A model generated the notes under the pieces. The model had not been told where the DNA came from and did not search any database. It saw only the letters and a list, made by a program, of their open reading frames with translations. Position numbers and translations under genes: made by a program. From positions 100,210,548 through 100,274,547 of the forward strand of contig OX465281.1 in the NCBI GenBank assembly GCA_949987705.1: DNA of 64,000 nt. The letters run 5' to 3'. Positions 40,933 through 51,562 of this stretch are shown one piece after another (the first letter of the stretch is position 1; the number at the start of each line of letters is the position of its first letter). The stretch comes from Thereva unica (taxonomy: Eukaryota; Arthropoda; Insecta; Diptera; Therevidae).

Positions 40933-41330
40933 GATAGCTTCCGCCACAGCATAATCTATTACCTACCAGCCCCACTGGGTCCCCAGCCGAGCCCCCAGCC
41001 CAGCCCGGCCCCACCGAGTCCCCAGCCGAGCCCACAGCCCAGCCCAGCCCCACCGAGTCCCTAGCCGAGCCCACAGCCCAGCCCAGCCCCACCGAGTCCC
41101 CAGCCGAGCCCACAGCCCAGCCCAGCCCCACCGAGTCCCTAGCCGAGCCCGGCCCCAAGCCACCGACCGACCCTGACCCAGGTCCCGCCCAAGCAAACCA
41201 GTCCCACGGTCGTAGACCCCGTGACCTAGATCCATGGCCACCAACAGGTGATTGATTGATGGCCTTGACCCAGATTCAATGGGCGGTGACCTTGACCTGG
41301 TTCCCAGGCTCAACCGTCCCCATACCTACT
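40933..41330 (-). repeat. Right terminal inverted repeat of the Polinton
   Basis: About 398 bp, inverse of 24382-24674 with extra copies of the GC-rich unit of about 40 bp (CCCAGCCGAGCCCACAGCCC). Ends CCCCATACCTACT. Confidence 0.92.
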
Positions 41331-41336
41331 CGCCCC
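41331..41336. repeat. Target-site duplication CGCCCC, right copy (Polinton)
   Basis: Same six bases as 24376-24381. Confidence 0.95.
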
Positions 41337-41971
41337 TTCAGTAGTTCCCATGCTGAAGTGTAGTTGGAGTCCGTGAGCTGAAGATGTTTAATAAGATTTT
41401 CAGCTTCTCCACTGACACTATTTCTCAAATAATGCAATTTGTGAACATTACTCAATTGCTTATTTTCGTGAATCAGCGAGATAAATAAATCGTGAAAAGA
41501 AGGCCAGTTCACGTAATTTCCGGAAAAGGTAGGTATATTAATTCTTGGTAACTTGATCTCGGTGTTTTCTGACCGAGTCGCTGGTGCAAGGGGAAATGGT
41601 GTTGACGGAACGGGTGATGGAACTGGTGCTTTTGATGGTGGCTTTAATGCCTGCAGTTGATCACTCATTAATCCACAGGCTTGGCAGTAGGTTTCTTCTA
41701 ATTCACTAAAGACATCGTCTTTGAAGTATTTAATGTTTTTATGCTCGCTGCTGTATAGCTTCAACAACATGCGATGGGTTTTTTCTATAATTTGCCACTG
41801 TGCATTTAATAGAAGTTTACGCTCAGTGATGTATCCTTCCTTTAATCTGTCTTTCGACGTTTTTTTATAATTTTTTATAAATCGTTCAAGCTCTGTCTGA
41901 TTAATAGCTTGATCAGAAATTAATTCGTCGACAGTGGGAGTCAAATTACGGGTTTCCGAATCACCTTCCAT
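41331..41971 (-). CDS. BEL/Pao Gag N-terminal part (second element), cut by the Polinton
   Basis: ATG at 41971. About 213 Gag codons before the Polinton: charged helical N-terminus, a Pro-rich linker (PSKAPVPSPVPSTPFPL), then LPRINIPTFSGNYVNWPSFH and YTSAWELLKG, the same blocks as in the first BEL element (1-4459). The frame then reads on into the Polinton end for about 18 foreign codons. The remaining Gag and Pol are at 19719-24381 in matching phase. Confidence 0.9.
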
Positions 41972-42330
41972 TGCGATTTATGGAATTTCTTAGCTTACGG
42001 CACTTAGTGATGGAAATTTTTATTTTACTTTGTTTTGTAATTAAAGAACTGGGGCACTCGTGTGTTGTAGCAAGTTCACGGGAGTTGGGTGGTATTGTGG
42101 TAGGTAAAAGTTCCGGGATCGATCAACAAAAAAATGTTTACTAACCTTAATTCCTTATTAAATCAGGTTCTGCTTAAATTGGTTGTGGTGCTCGATGTTC
42201 CTCTGGTGATTCTGATGTTATGGTGATGAAGTTGATGTTGGTTGTAACTTCACGATTACTGCCACTTCACTATCACTTTCACTGTCAACTTTCAATGTTA
42301 ATTTTCGGATCTTGATAAACGTATCGCAAG

Positions 42331-42348
42331 ATCCGGCTCGAAGGACCA
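42331..42348 (-). promoter_or_regulatory. Primer-binding site, tRNA-Tyr (second BEL element)
   Basis: The minus strand reads TGGTCCTTCGAGCCGGAT, four bases inside the LTR; complementary to the tRNA-Tyr 3' end. The leader from here to 41972 is about 360 bp and non-coding. Confidence 0.88.
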
Positions 42349-42352
42349 AAAA

Positions 42353-42734
42353 TGTTTAAAAGCAAGTTAATTGGGAATTGGAATAAAAACAATCACTGAT
42401 TAATGGTTTGGTACTAATTTATTGAAATATTAAACGTCCCGTCGTTTTGTTACTAATTTATTAAAATATTAAACGTCCCGTCGTCACCGTTGTGGAATCT
42501 ATTTTGGCCTGGTGAACCTTCGTTCTTTCTTGGTGCTTGTTGGTGCTTGAGGCGGTGGTGAAAATGCTGATGCCAGTGCTGGGTGAGGTTTTTCACTTGT
42601 AGTTCTTTCGCAACTCCAATTGAACTTAAATTAGAGCAAGATATTGGTTTGCTCAATCACCACAAGTTTCGTCATCCCGGATGAGTTGGTTGATATTAAT
42701 TAGGTTGTCCAAGGCGATGAACTGGGTTCATACA
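42353..42734 (-). repeat. 5' LTR of the second BEL element
   Basis: 382 bp, identical by eye to 17212-17593. Followed by the AATTC duplication at 42735-42739. Confidence 0.95.
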
Positions 42735-42739
42735 AATTC

Positions 42740-43199
42740 ATTTATTGTTGTATTAAAAACGAGTTGTGGTGCCAATTAGAGCAGAGCAGAAATAATTTTA
42801 CACAAAACTTTTTACATTTCTGAACGAGCAAAATGCAATAGAGAAAGAAAAACTATTAGTTGAAAAATAACAATTATAACTACTCTAAGCAGAGTTAGAT
42901 GTACAAAAATAAATTAAGAGTGGAGATTTTCCAATATTATTATGAGTTTGTTTAATTAATTAATTACTCACATTATTGAAGTTTTAGTATTATTTGCAAC
43001 TTGTCCACCTTGTGGATAATGTGAAAAGTGCAGCGGTTTCATTGGATTTTACATACATTTTTGATAGAAATTATTTTGGGAAAACGACGTTCGACACGTC
43101 GACTTATGTGAACCCAAATTCAACGTCGTAGAAATTAATGTCGATTTCATAAAGCGTCGATGTCGACGTCGAGTGTCGAATTGCGTGAACTGGCCCCTG
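42740..43199. mobile_element. Right part of the TIR element split by the second BEL element
   Basis: Ends GTCGAATTGCGTGAACTGGCCCCTG, inverse of the sequence at 17072-17095. Near its right end it repeats GTCGACGT-like sequence as the left part does. No coding frame. Confidence 0.6.
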
Positions 43200-46100
43200 A
43201 TGACAAAGCAATTCCGAGAAAAGCTAGTTCAAATAACTATAATAGTAGTAAATCCACAAGATTTTTCTAGAGAATTTGTTTTTCCTGAACGTTAGCAAAC
43301 AAACATTTCCTCCGTATTTCGTTCGCTGCACTAAAGCGAGTGTTCAAATTCGTATTGAGCGTGCTGAAGCGCCGTTGACGAACTGAGAAGCGAATGACTT
43401 CATTTAGAAATTCCAAAGCTTTCCGGAGATATTAGCAAAACTGTAACTGTTAAGTACTTGTCAAACTTGACCAAAAAGAACAAATTTTGCGGTAACTACC
43501 TTAAATCCCGGGATGAACCGCAATTTCCTGAAACTGTATCACGCGTAGAAAACAATTCCCCGTCAAAAAGTGCTAATGCAAGGTTTGAAAAATTCGCGCT
43601 GTTTGTAAAGGGTAACGAAATTTTTGCACGATTTTGAAAGGTTGTCGGATTTTGACAAGTATGTTTTGGGTTCGAAGGCTATCACTCTGCAGATCCCAAA
43701 AAAGATCACTTCGTTTAGAACGGGTCTCATTCCATCGAGCTTATTAAATATTAGCCAAACTTGTCTTTCTGACAATAAGCCGAAGTTTTTCTATTTAAAC
43801 AAAAAAAGGCCGACAGTATATTATGAAATTTTTTTTAGAGCATTTCTTCGTTAATATTCTTTTCTCGGCACCTCAATGAAGTTGATATAGTTTTTAGTTC
43901 GCGCGGTATCGTGCAGGTACAAAAATCACTTATGTCATTTAAGCCAAAAAACCGCTCGACCGAATATTATAAAAATCTTTTCAGATGATATTGTCTATTG
44001 AATAACTTTTGATTTAAAATTTTTTCTACTTTTTAGTTTATTTTAAAATAAAAGCTTTTTGGTTTATTTATGTCTTCCGAGATTTTGAAGTAACCGCCAT
44101 ATTATATTTAAAATAACGTCACACAGCTGCTTGTAGTATACTCGTCATACACCCAATTACGGCTCGCCCGTCTCTATCAGCAAAATATTTTTTTATCAAG
44201 TGAAAAAGAAGCCCCTACAAACGATCAGAAAACGTACATCCTTATTATTACAATCAATAAATATCCTTCATTGCCTGAGCTACGAAAGTCAAAAAGTGGA
44301 GGTAATTTTTTAAAAAAATCAATCTTTCAGGAGTACTATTTGCAGGGCCAATAATAAATATCCACGTCTGCCTTTCGAAACCTTATTCTACTATCGGATC
44401 ACACTGAAAAACTGATACCATAGTCGGAAAAAATATATCCCTGATAGAGTAAATACTTTTTTATCATTGCGATTGTAGACCTGAAAGAGCTCTATTTAAA
44501 TATCCATTGTTCCCTAAGTGAAGGGTTCCCTATAGTACGATCAAGATATTTTTAGGAAAACCTAAATATTTAGATAAAGCTCTGTGAGGTCTACATACAA
44601 TTGGAATGATAAAAAAATGTTCATTTGCTTTCCTTCGGCTATCGGATCTGATAGTCGTATCCACCTGAAATATGGCCGTAAAAGTACTGAATCTTCCAGT
44701 GAAAGTCCCATCGCAGACAGACAGCTATATTAAAAATGGGTTTTGTACAGATAGACATTCCATTTATATAGATAGATCGATAGCCATATGAACTTAGAAA
44801 AATACAATTATATTTTGAAATCACAGTCAGACAGCCTTTTATATTTATATAGATAAATTGGAATGATGTTACTCAGGTAATAGTATTCTACTTGTCATAT
44901 CGTTTGATACCTATATCGATTGGGTTGTAAAGAAAAAGCTATTGCACTCTACCTATCATCCTCTTTCATTTGATACCCATGTCGGGGGTCGGAGAGCGCA
45001 ATTGCGAGAATCGGCCGCCATCTTGGAACGGCCATCTTGATTTTTTTACAAAATGGTCAGATTGCATTGTCAGTGAACTATATACATATATGTGCAAAAT
45101 TTTAAGTTAATCGGTTATATGGAAGTGGAGCAAAGTCGAGTTGCAAAATTTGTCTAAATACACACATTCATACATACATACAGATAAAGCAAATATAAAG
45201 GATATACAAATAGCCTAAGCATGCTCGCAAAAATACTGAATCTTCCAGTGAAAGTCCCGTCGCAATCGAATCAGCCGTTTCCGAGATTGGCCCGAACAAA
45301 CAGACAGACAGACATACAGATATTCAGATATACAGAGAAAATTTTAAAAATGCGTGATTTTGTTTTAATAAGATGTACATAAATAGCCATATGAACTTAG
45401 AAAAACACAATTATTTTGAAATCACAGACAGACACTCCAATTATATTTATATAGATGTCACATATTACATTTTATTGTATTACACTCTACCTACTGGCTG
45501 CTAAATACAATTGCCCATGAGAAAAGACTATGCCATTTTTAAATAATAAGTGTGCTCGCATAGTCAAATCTGTTATGTGATAAAAGAATTATTCATACCT
45601 TTTTTTTTAGAGAGATGCTGTTGATCATCCCAGCGCGTAATGGAGTGCTCCAAGAGCCATCTTGGAGCGCATTAAAAGGAGCTTACAGTGCTCCCGTTGC
45701 CATACATTGATTATAGAGTAAGTAGATATGGACAAACATCTTTCCAGATGGTTTGTTAGATGGCGATAGTTGTACCGATTTAAGTTTTAGTAATAGAAAT
45801 TTTTGTTTTAAACCTCTAAAATCAATGGGGATGGGTTTACAACATTAGTTTAATAATATAAATAATAATATTTCTTTATAAGTGCATAATAATCATAAAA
45901 TAGACACATTTTTTAATTTTGTTATTTTTTAGTAAAAAGATGAAAAAGCGGGTTTGCGCCTAAATTTAAAAAAGCATTTCAAAGCCTTAACGCATGTTAG
46001 AAGAAAATCCAAAAGTTTCGGGTCTAAAAATAGATTCCTGCGCGGGTATTCCTTTTGTTTTGTTTTGGATGGGGGTGGGTGGGCTGAAACTACGATGATT

Positions 46101-46315
46101 TCTTGGTCGGTGGCTGAAATTTATCAATGAATTAATGAATGGGAAGAGAGATTTAATAGGAAATTTTGCATCGCGTTTTTTTGACGTGACAACGTCTAAT
46201 AAAACGGTTAGCCGGGATGCCCAAGCTACAAAGTGTCGCATAACCGTGTGAGTGGGCGTGGCTTACGCTGCATTTGTAGTAGTGGCAATGAGTGCCGCTT
46301 ATCTATATTGTGTTT
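43200..46315. other. No gene seen; dispersed repeats
   Basis: 44447-44504 and 44565-44621 form an imperfect inverted repeat. 44640-44880 and 45180-45460 are related copies of the dispersed repeat also at 15600-15870 (CTGAATCTTCCAGTGAAAGT; GACAGACAG; CCATATGAACTTAGAAAAA). The rest shows nothing I can name. Confidence 0.6.
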
Positions 46316-46919
46316 ATATCCCAGCGGGAAAACTAGCAAGTGGTTACCCTGGTAACCCACGAATTCTTCAATGATTTGTGTAAGCGCCTACCTGGTAATC
46401 GAAAAATTCTACTGGAAATTTAGGAAAATGGAGGTCTTTACGTTGTAATGAATAGGTAAGCGACTAGGTAATGCCTTGAGAAATACTTTCGTTGGAAATG
46501 TGATGTGCTTTTGTCATTCTTTGTCTTTGGCTGGTCTCTCTTCTTGAGTTTATTCCGTCCTCGTCAATTTTATAATATTAATTTATACCACTAACAATGA
46601 GCAACAGAATCAAAAAGATGTCTTGTTAGAAAAATCCATACCAAATGTAGCAAAAAGGGAATGGTACTTTCGGAAAGCATTGTTTTTATTGCTAAAAAGG
46701 GTACCCAGTAATTTATTCTGCATGCCTTACATGGTAATCTGTGTATTCACCTAATACATTTCGCCTCTGAAATAAGTCTTCGTCTGTAATGCCTACTGTA
46801 AGTACTTACCGCTCTAGGGCATCCCTATGTAAAAGTAACCTATGATTTCATCACAAAGGTAATGTGTCCATCTCATTACCACCTCGCTTACCCACCCATT
46901 ACATTTCCCGCTGGGATAT
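46316..46919. mobile_element. MITE, ends ATATCCCAGCGGGAAA
   Basis: Left ATATCCCAGCGGGAAAAC and right TTTCCCGCTGGGATAT are inverted. The interior has repeated (T)TACC(T)GGTAA-like words and no coding frame. Confidence 0.65.
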
Positions 46920-47127
46920 TACTGTCATTGTTACATTTGAGAACGAATAAAAAAATAAAAATACTGCAAAATTATATGTATATTGTGTTTATTATATATT
47001 GCATGTAATGAATAACAGATAACGAGAAACATGGTAGTTGTCACGTAATAATCGCCACATTTGATACCCATGTCGAGGTGGTTGTGAAGAAAGTGGTACA
47101 CCGCCCTCTTGAGACGGCCGCCATGGA

Positions 47128-47277
47128 TCATTTTAGTTTCAATAGCGTCATGGCCTACCTACTGTTTGACAGCTGCGTAAATTTGAAATTTTCATTAAAT
47201 GTAATGATTCAATTTAATGACAATTTTACATTTGTCAAACAATAGGTAGGCCATGAAGCTATTGAAACTAAAATGAA
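47128..47277. mobile_element. Small foldback MITE, about 150 bp
   Basis: TCATTTTAGTTTCAATAGCG at 47128 and its inverse ending at 47277 define arms of about 44 bp (TAGGTAGGCCATGA motif) around a 60-bp AT-rich loop. Confidence 0.75.
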
Positions 47278-47518
47278 GTGAAAATTCCTAAAATTATCAT
47301 TTTTTTTTTGGATTTTGCAGCTGTTTTTTGGTTAAAGGTATAAAAAATAGCCTACGACCTATTCTCAGACCTACATGTGTTGCTAAGCGACGGAACCCCT
47401 CCACTAACATTTAAATCTTATGGTATGCTATTAAAGTACAAATTGACTTTTAAGTATTATTACGAATCTTTTGTATGGGAATATAGAGGAGTGTTTTTTT
47501 TTTGTTTTTTCAGGCAAT

Positions 47519-47794
47519 TTTTTAAATTTTTCTCTCCGTAAGAACCATCCTCGTACTTCAACGAATATTCGAAAAAAAAAAATTAGTCCAATAGGTCCAG
47601 CCGTTCTCGAGTTTTGCGCTTAGCAACACATTTAGCGATTCATTTTTATATTATAGTTTTTTAAATTTTTCTCTCCGTAAGAACCATCCTCGTACTTCAA
47701 CGAATATTCGAAAAAAAAAATTAGTCCAATAGGTCCAGCCGTTCTCAAGTTTTGCGCTTAGCAACACATTTAGCGATTCATTTTTATATTATAT
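47519..47794. repeat. Tandem duplication, 138 bp x 2
   Basis: TTTAAATTTTTCTCTCCGTA through TAGCGATTCATTTTTATATT occurs twice, nearly identical. It runs into a TA-rich tract at the LINE tail. Confidence 0.85.
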
Positions 47795-47810
47795 ATATAC
47801 ATATATATAT

Positions 47811-47991
47811 TTTTTTTTTTTGTTTTACGGGGGATGGTGAGACTCTACATAGACACTTCTGAGGTTCCCGCACTCAGACCGAGTTTCAGACTCCTACTGA
47901 ATAAACTCACCACCCCTTTGTGTGACGCTTACCCCGCCCGGAACCGCCGCGAGGCATTACTTCGGGCGGGCGTCACCACCATGACCCTTTA
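47811..47991 (-). pseudogene. 3' end of a truncated R1-clade LINE copy (part 1)
   Basis: After an A-tail on the minus strand, 47825-47991 matches the 3' untranslated region of the LINE at 60420-60588. The copy is interrupted at 47991 by the foldback element and goes on at 53014. Confidence 0.85.
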
Positions 47992-48159
47992 TAGTCCGAG
48001 AGCCGACTGCAGAAAACCCTATGTTATCGGGAAGAAGAAAACGAAACCTATAGTAAGTAACATTAGAGATAGGAGAATATTTTAGGCTTGGTGTGCCTGA
48101 ACTAAAGTGTGGCCTAAGGTGAGAAATTAGGTAATATTAGTGGTGGATTTTTAGTCCAA

Positions 48160-48725
48160 CCCTATGTTATCGGCAAGAAGGATAATTTTTGTTTTAAAAT
48201 GAAGTATATACCTAATAATTACTAAAATTCATGGTGTGCCGCGCCCTGCCTGTGGCCGGACCTTTGGCAGACCACTATTTGTACCACATATTTTTGGGTC
48301 GATGCCTATGTTATCGACAAGAAGGATAATTTTTTTTTTAAATTGAAGATTAGACGTCATACTAACTAAAATTCATGGTGTGCCGCGTCCTGCCTGTGGC
48401 CGGACCTTTGGCAGACCACTATTTGTATAACGTTTTTGGGGTCGAACCCTATGTTATCGACAAGAAGGATAATTTTTTTTTAAATTGAAGATTAGACGTC
48501 ATACTAACTAAAATTCATGGTGTGCCGCGCCCTGCCTGTGGCCGGACCTTTGGCAGACCACTATTTGTATAACTTTTTGGGGTCCATCCCTATGTTATCG
48601 GCAAGAAGGATAATTTTTGATTTAAAATGAAGTATATACCTAATAATTACTAAAACTCATGGTGTGCCGCGCCCTGCCTGTGGCCGGACCTTTGGCAGAC
48701 CACTATTTGTATAACGTTTTTTGTA
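48160..48725 (+). repeat. Subrepeats of about 140 bp x 4 in the left foldback arm
   Basis: Units begin CCTATGTTATCG(G/A)CAAGAA, near 48162, 48308, 48448 and 48588, and contain GGTGTGCCGCG(C/T)CCTGCCTG and TTTGGCAGACCACTATTTGT. Units 2 and 3 are alike and units 1 and 4 are alike. The inverse set is at 52290-52850. Confidence 0.88.
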
Positions 48726-49466
48726 TGGATTTTTTTTTATATCGCGATATCTCCAAAACGGTCACTCGTAGAGAAAAAAGTGTAAAGACCTTTTTTGTAG
48801 AGAATCACATAATCTACAATCCTGGCATTACCTCTTCTGTGGTCACACTTACCGTTTACGAGATATTTGTAAAAAACTATTTTCGCAACCTTTGACATTG
48901 AAAACCTTTTTTTGTGCACATGATTTCGCAATGGGCGTTTGACATAGTATGTCTGGAACCAATATAAAGATAATTCCGTTAAGAAACCATTACTTGCATT
49001 ATTTTCGCAGATTGCGCTTTTTGGTACATAATGTCGAGAGTAAATATTGTATTACTATACTGTGCTATATTTCATTTATTGAAACAAGTGCCTTTTTGTT
49101 TCGGGAGACTCGCCACCAATTCGACTGATCGGTGAACGTGTTTAATAATCTGAAGTACTTTTATTTCCAACCCAAGAGGCATTTTCTACGTTCCAGGTCT
49201 CCTCGCCGCCAGCTACAATTTCAGATATAGCTATAGTAGTTTTAGAGATGAAATTGGGCCCGGACAGACAGAACCGTTGTACGAGCTTCTTTCTTGAAAA
49301 AGCTAAAAAGGATCAACAATTTATATCACAAGTAGATAGTGTGTGGAACGGAAAAAAATAAAAATACGAAAACAAAAATATTTTTATGTATTGTATTCAA
49401 AGAAAAAAATGTGTATACATATAGAACTACTTTTGAAATCTTAAATTATAATTACATCTATAGTTT

Positions 49467-49817
49467 TTAATCATCATCATCATCTAAATAGTTTTTATCG
49501 CATTGCACATCATCATCATCTTTTTCATCACAATCATCATTTACATCATCATTTTCATTTTCTAATAAAATTTCTTCTATTAACGATGGAGTTGTTTCTC
49601 CATCAAACCAAAGCGGTTCTATTTTATTATTATTTAAGGTCCAGCCACAATTCTTAAAATCTAATTTTATACAGTCTTCTTCCGTGGCATGTTGCCACAT
49701 GGAAGTTACATAGATTGTACGCAATATTTTTTGCTTTAATGATTTCCAACACGGAGGAATGGTACATGAATTAAATGATTTTATATTTTTTTTTAAATTT
49801 TCTGTAATGCATTTCAT
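49467..49817 (-). CDS. Short acidic-tailed protein inside the foldback element, unknown
   Basis: 116 codons, ATG at 49817. WKSLKQKILRTIYVTSMWQH, then FKNCGWTLNNNKIEPLWFDG, and a tail of Asp/Glu. The W...A and G-W-x-L-x-x-N pattern resembles a C-terminal module that I know from insect transposon-type proteins, but the fit is weak. It may be the end of a former transposase gene; a TIR relic begins 15 bp upstream of its start. Confidence 0.4.
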   Translation of the reverse strand: MKCITENLKKNIKSFNSCTIPPCWKSLKQKILRTIYVTSMWQHATEEDCIKLDFKNCGWTLNNNKIEPLWFDGETTPSLIEEILLENENDDVNDDCDEKDDDDVQCDKNYLDDDDD

Positions 49818-49829
49818 TGAGAATATATG

Positions 49830-50441
49830 AGGAGGTTATTATCAAAAGGTGACATGTCCTCCATTCATTTTTTTACAGCAATGAGTAAAAACTGTGCATG
49901 AACTTAGTCCTAAAAGATATTTATTTTTAAAAAATATGACGACACACATAAAGTATTTTATTATTTTTTTGTGAAAAAATCATAGAAATACATTAACTGG
50001 TTATTGTGAAAAAAGCAAAAACAAAATGGACATGTACCTTTTTGTAATATGCCCAATGGACATGTCACTTTCTGATTTAAGGGTAGGGTGGACTTGTACC
50101 TTTTTTGAAATCATAGATACTATTTTAATATTTTGAATTATAAAATGAACTCAACATTTCATTTTAAACTAAAATATATTTCTTATAAACTTAATTTAAC
50201 ATTGCTTTTCTTTGTAAGCGGGAAAGAAAATTTAGGGAAGAAAATCGGTTACCGGGACATGTGTCGAATTTGAAAAAAATAACCGAATTTACCGTCTATT
50301 ATATACGAGATATAGTGCGGTTTTAAACTTGTTTTCAAGCAAAAACTATGCATTTTACCAAGGATAATCGATCCTTTAAAAAAAAAAAAAAAATTGAAGC
50401 ATGGACATGTCACCTTTTGATAATAACCTCCTCATATCTAA
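49830..50441. mobile_element. TIR relic inside the foldback element
   Basis: TATGAGGAGGTTATTATCAA with GGTGACATGTCC at the left recurs inverted at 50405-50441. In between, ATGGACATGTAC/CAC-type words recur. About 610 bp, no gene. Confidence 0.55.
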
Positions 50442-50489
50442 AAATATCATATGTCTCGCCAAGTTTACGTCATCACATTTCGACAAGCC

Positions 50490-51562
50490 CCCTTTACCTT
50501 GCTTTCGTAGATTATGATAAAGCGTTCGACTCGGTCAATAGAAGCTTTATATGGCAGGCACTACGGCGACGTGGACTGCCTGATAAAATAATAGAATTGA
50601 TAAAAGCCCGATATAACAATTCCAAATGCAGAGTTCTCCATAATGGAAAATTATCCGACAGCTTCGAGGTGAGCTCAGGAGTACGACAAGGATGCCTACT
50701 TTCGCCATTACTATTTCTTATAGTAATAAATGACATCCTTGTCGGCGCTCTAGATAATAGAACAGGCGGCATACAATGGGGTTTGGTAGACTGCCTTAAG
50801 GACCTCGACTACGCCGATGATATCTGTTTGCTGGCCCACAGACACCAGGACCTCAAAAATATGTTAAACAATTTGGCAACAGAAAGTAGTCCAGCAGACT
50901 TAAGGCTAAATCCGACTAAAACTAAAGAAATGCGGATAAATGCGAACACCATTGAACGGACTGCGCTGAATAACCGTGACGTGGAACTGGTAAATAAATT
51001 CTGCTACCTCGGTAGCATTTTTACCGAAAATGGTGGCGCAGAAGACGTCAGTTCCAGAATAAATAAAGCACGAGGCGCATATGCATGCCTGTCCCGCATA
51101 TGGAGATCAACGGAGATCTCAACTGACACCAAATTGCGGCTGTTCAACTCCAACGTTAAGGCAGTTCTTTTGTAGGGTTGCGAAACATGGAAAGTCACCC
51201 AATTTATCACAGGGCGCCTGCAAGTCTTCGTCAACATATGCCTTCGTCGTACCCTAAAAATCCGCTGGCAAGATAGAATTTCAAACGAAGAACTATGGCG
51301 CCGTGCCGGCCAAGAAAGGATAGACGACCAAATCAGGCGAAGGAAATGGAATTGGGTTGGCCACACCTTGCGACGCGAAAACGAAAATCTAGCCAAACAG
51401 GCCCTTGACTGGAATCCGCAAGGTTCCCGCCGAGTAGGAAGACCTAGAACAACTTGGAGGAGAACCCTACTAGAAGAAGCCGCAACAACTGGGAGATCCT
51501 GGTCGGAGCTAAGAGCTGTCGCGCAAAACAGAGTCCGCTGGAGGGCAACTGTTTCCTGTTGA
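50490..51562 (+). pseudogene. LINE reverse transcriptase fragment (RTE-like), one in-frame stop
   Basis: The frame carries RT motifs YLAFVDYDKAFDSVNR, GVRQGCLLSPLLF and LDYADDICLLA, then a C-terminal tail (RRRKWNWVGHTLRRE, SRRVGRPRTTWRR) typical of RTE/BovB-like LINEs. A TAG at 51173-51175 interrupts the frame where a residue before GCETWK is expected; reading continues in phase to the TGA at 51560-51562. The endonuclease is missing (5'-truncated). The fragment ends at the inner border of the right foldback arm. Confidence 0.82.

Larger units (their letters stand above)
24382..41330. mobile_element. Complete Polinton/Maverick, 16,949 bp
   Basis: Ends AGTAGGTATGGGGACGG and its inverse, long terminal inverted repeats, 6-bp duplication, and the full core gene set: pPolB, integrase, packaging ATPase, cysteine protease, double-jelly-roll capsid and penton-like protein. 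No stop or frameshift was seen in any core gene, so it may be autonomous. It lies inside gag of the BEL element at 17212-42734. Confidence 0.97.
17212..42734 (-). mobile_element. Second BEL/Pao retrotransposon with env-like gene, split by a Polinton
   Basis: Two 382-bp LTRs, a 5-bp duplication (AATTC), a tRNA-Tyr primer site, gag, pol and env-like genes, all on the minus strand. Without the Polinton and its extra 6-bp copy the element would be about 8.6 kb, normal for BEL/Pao. Both LTRs look identical base for base, so the insertion is recent; the Polinton inside must be more recent still. Confidence 0.95.

Noticed and set aside
45987..46241. 84-codon minus-strand frame
   Set aside because: No recognisable domain and no supporting context; probably chance in repeat sequence.
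48659..48895. 78-codon frame (and its copy at 52106-52342)
   Set aside because: Present twice only because the foldback arms are inverse copies; no protein features.
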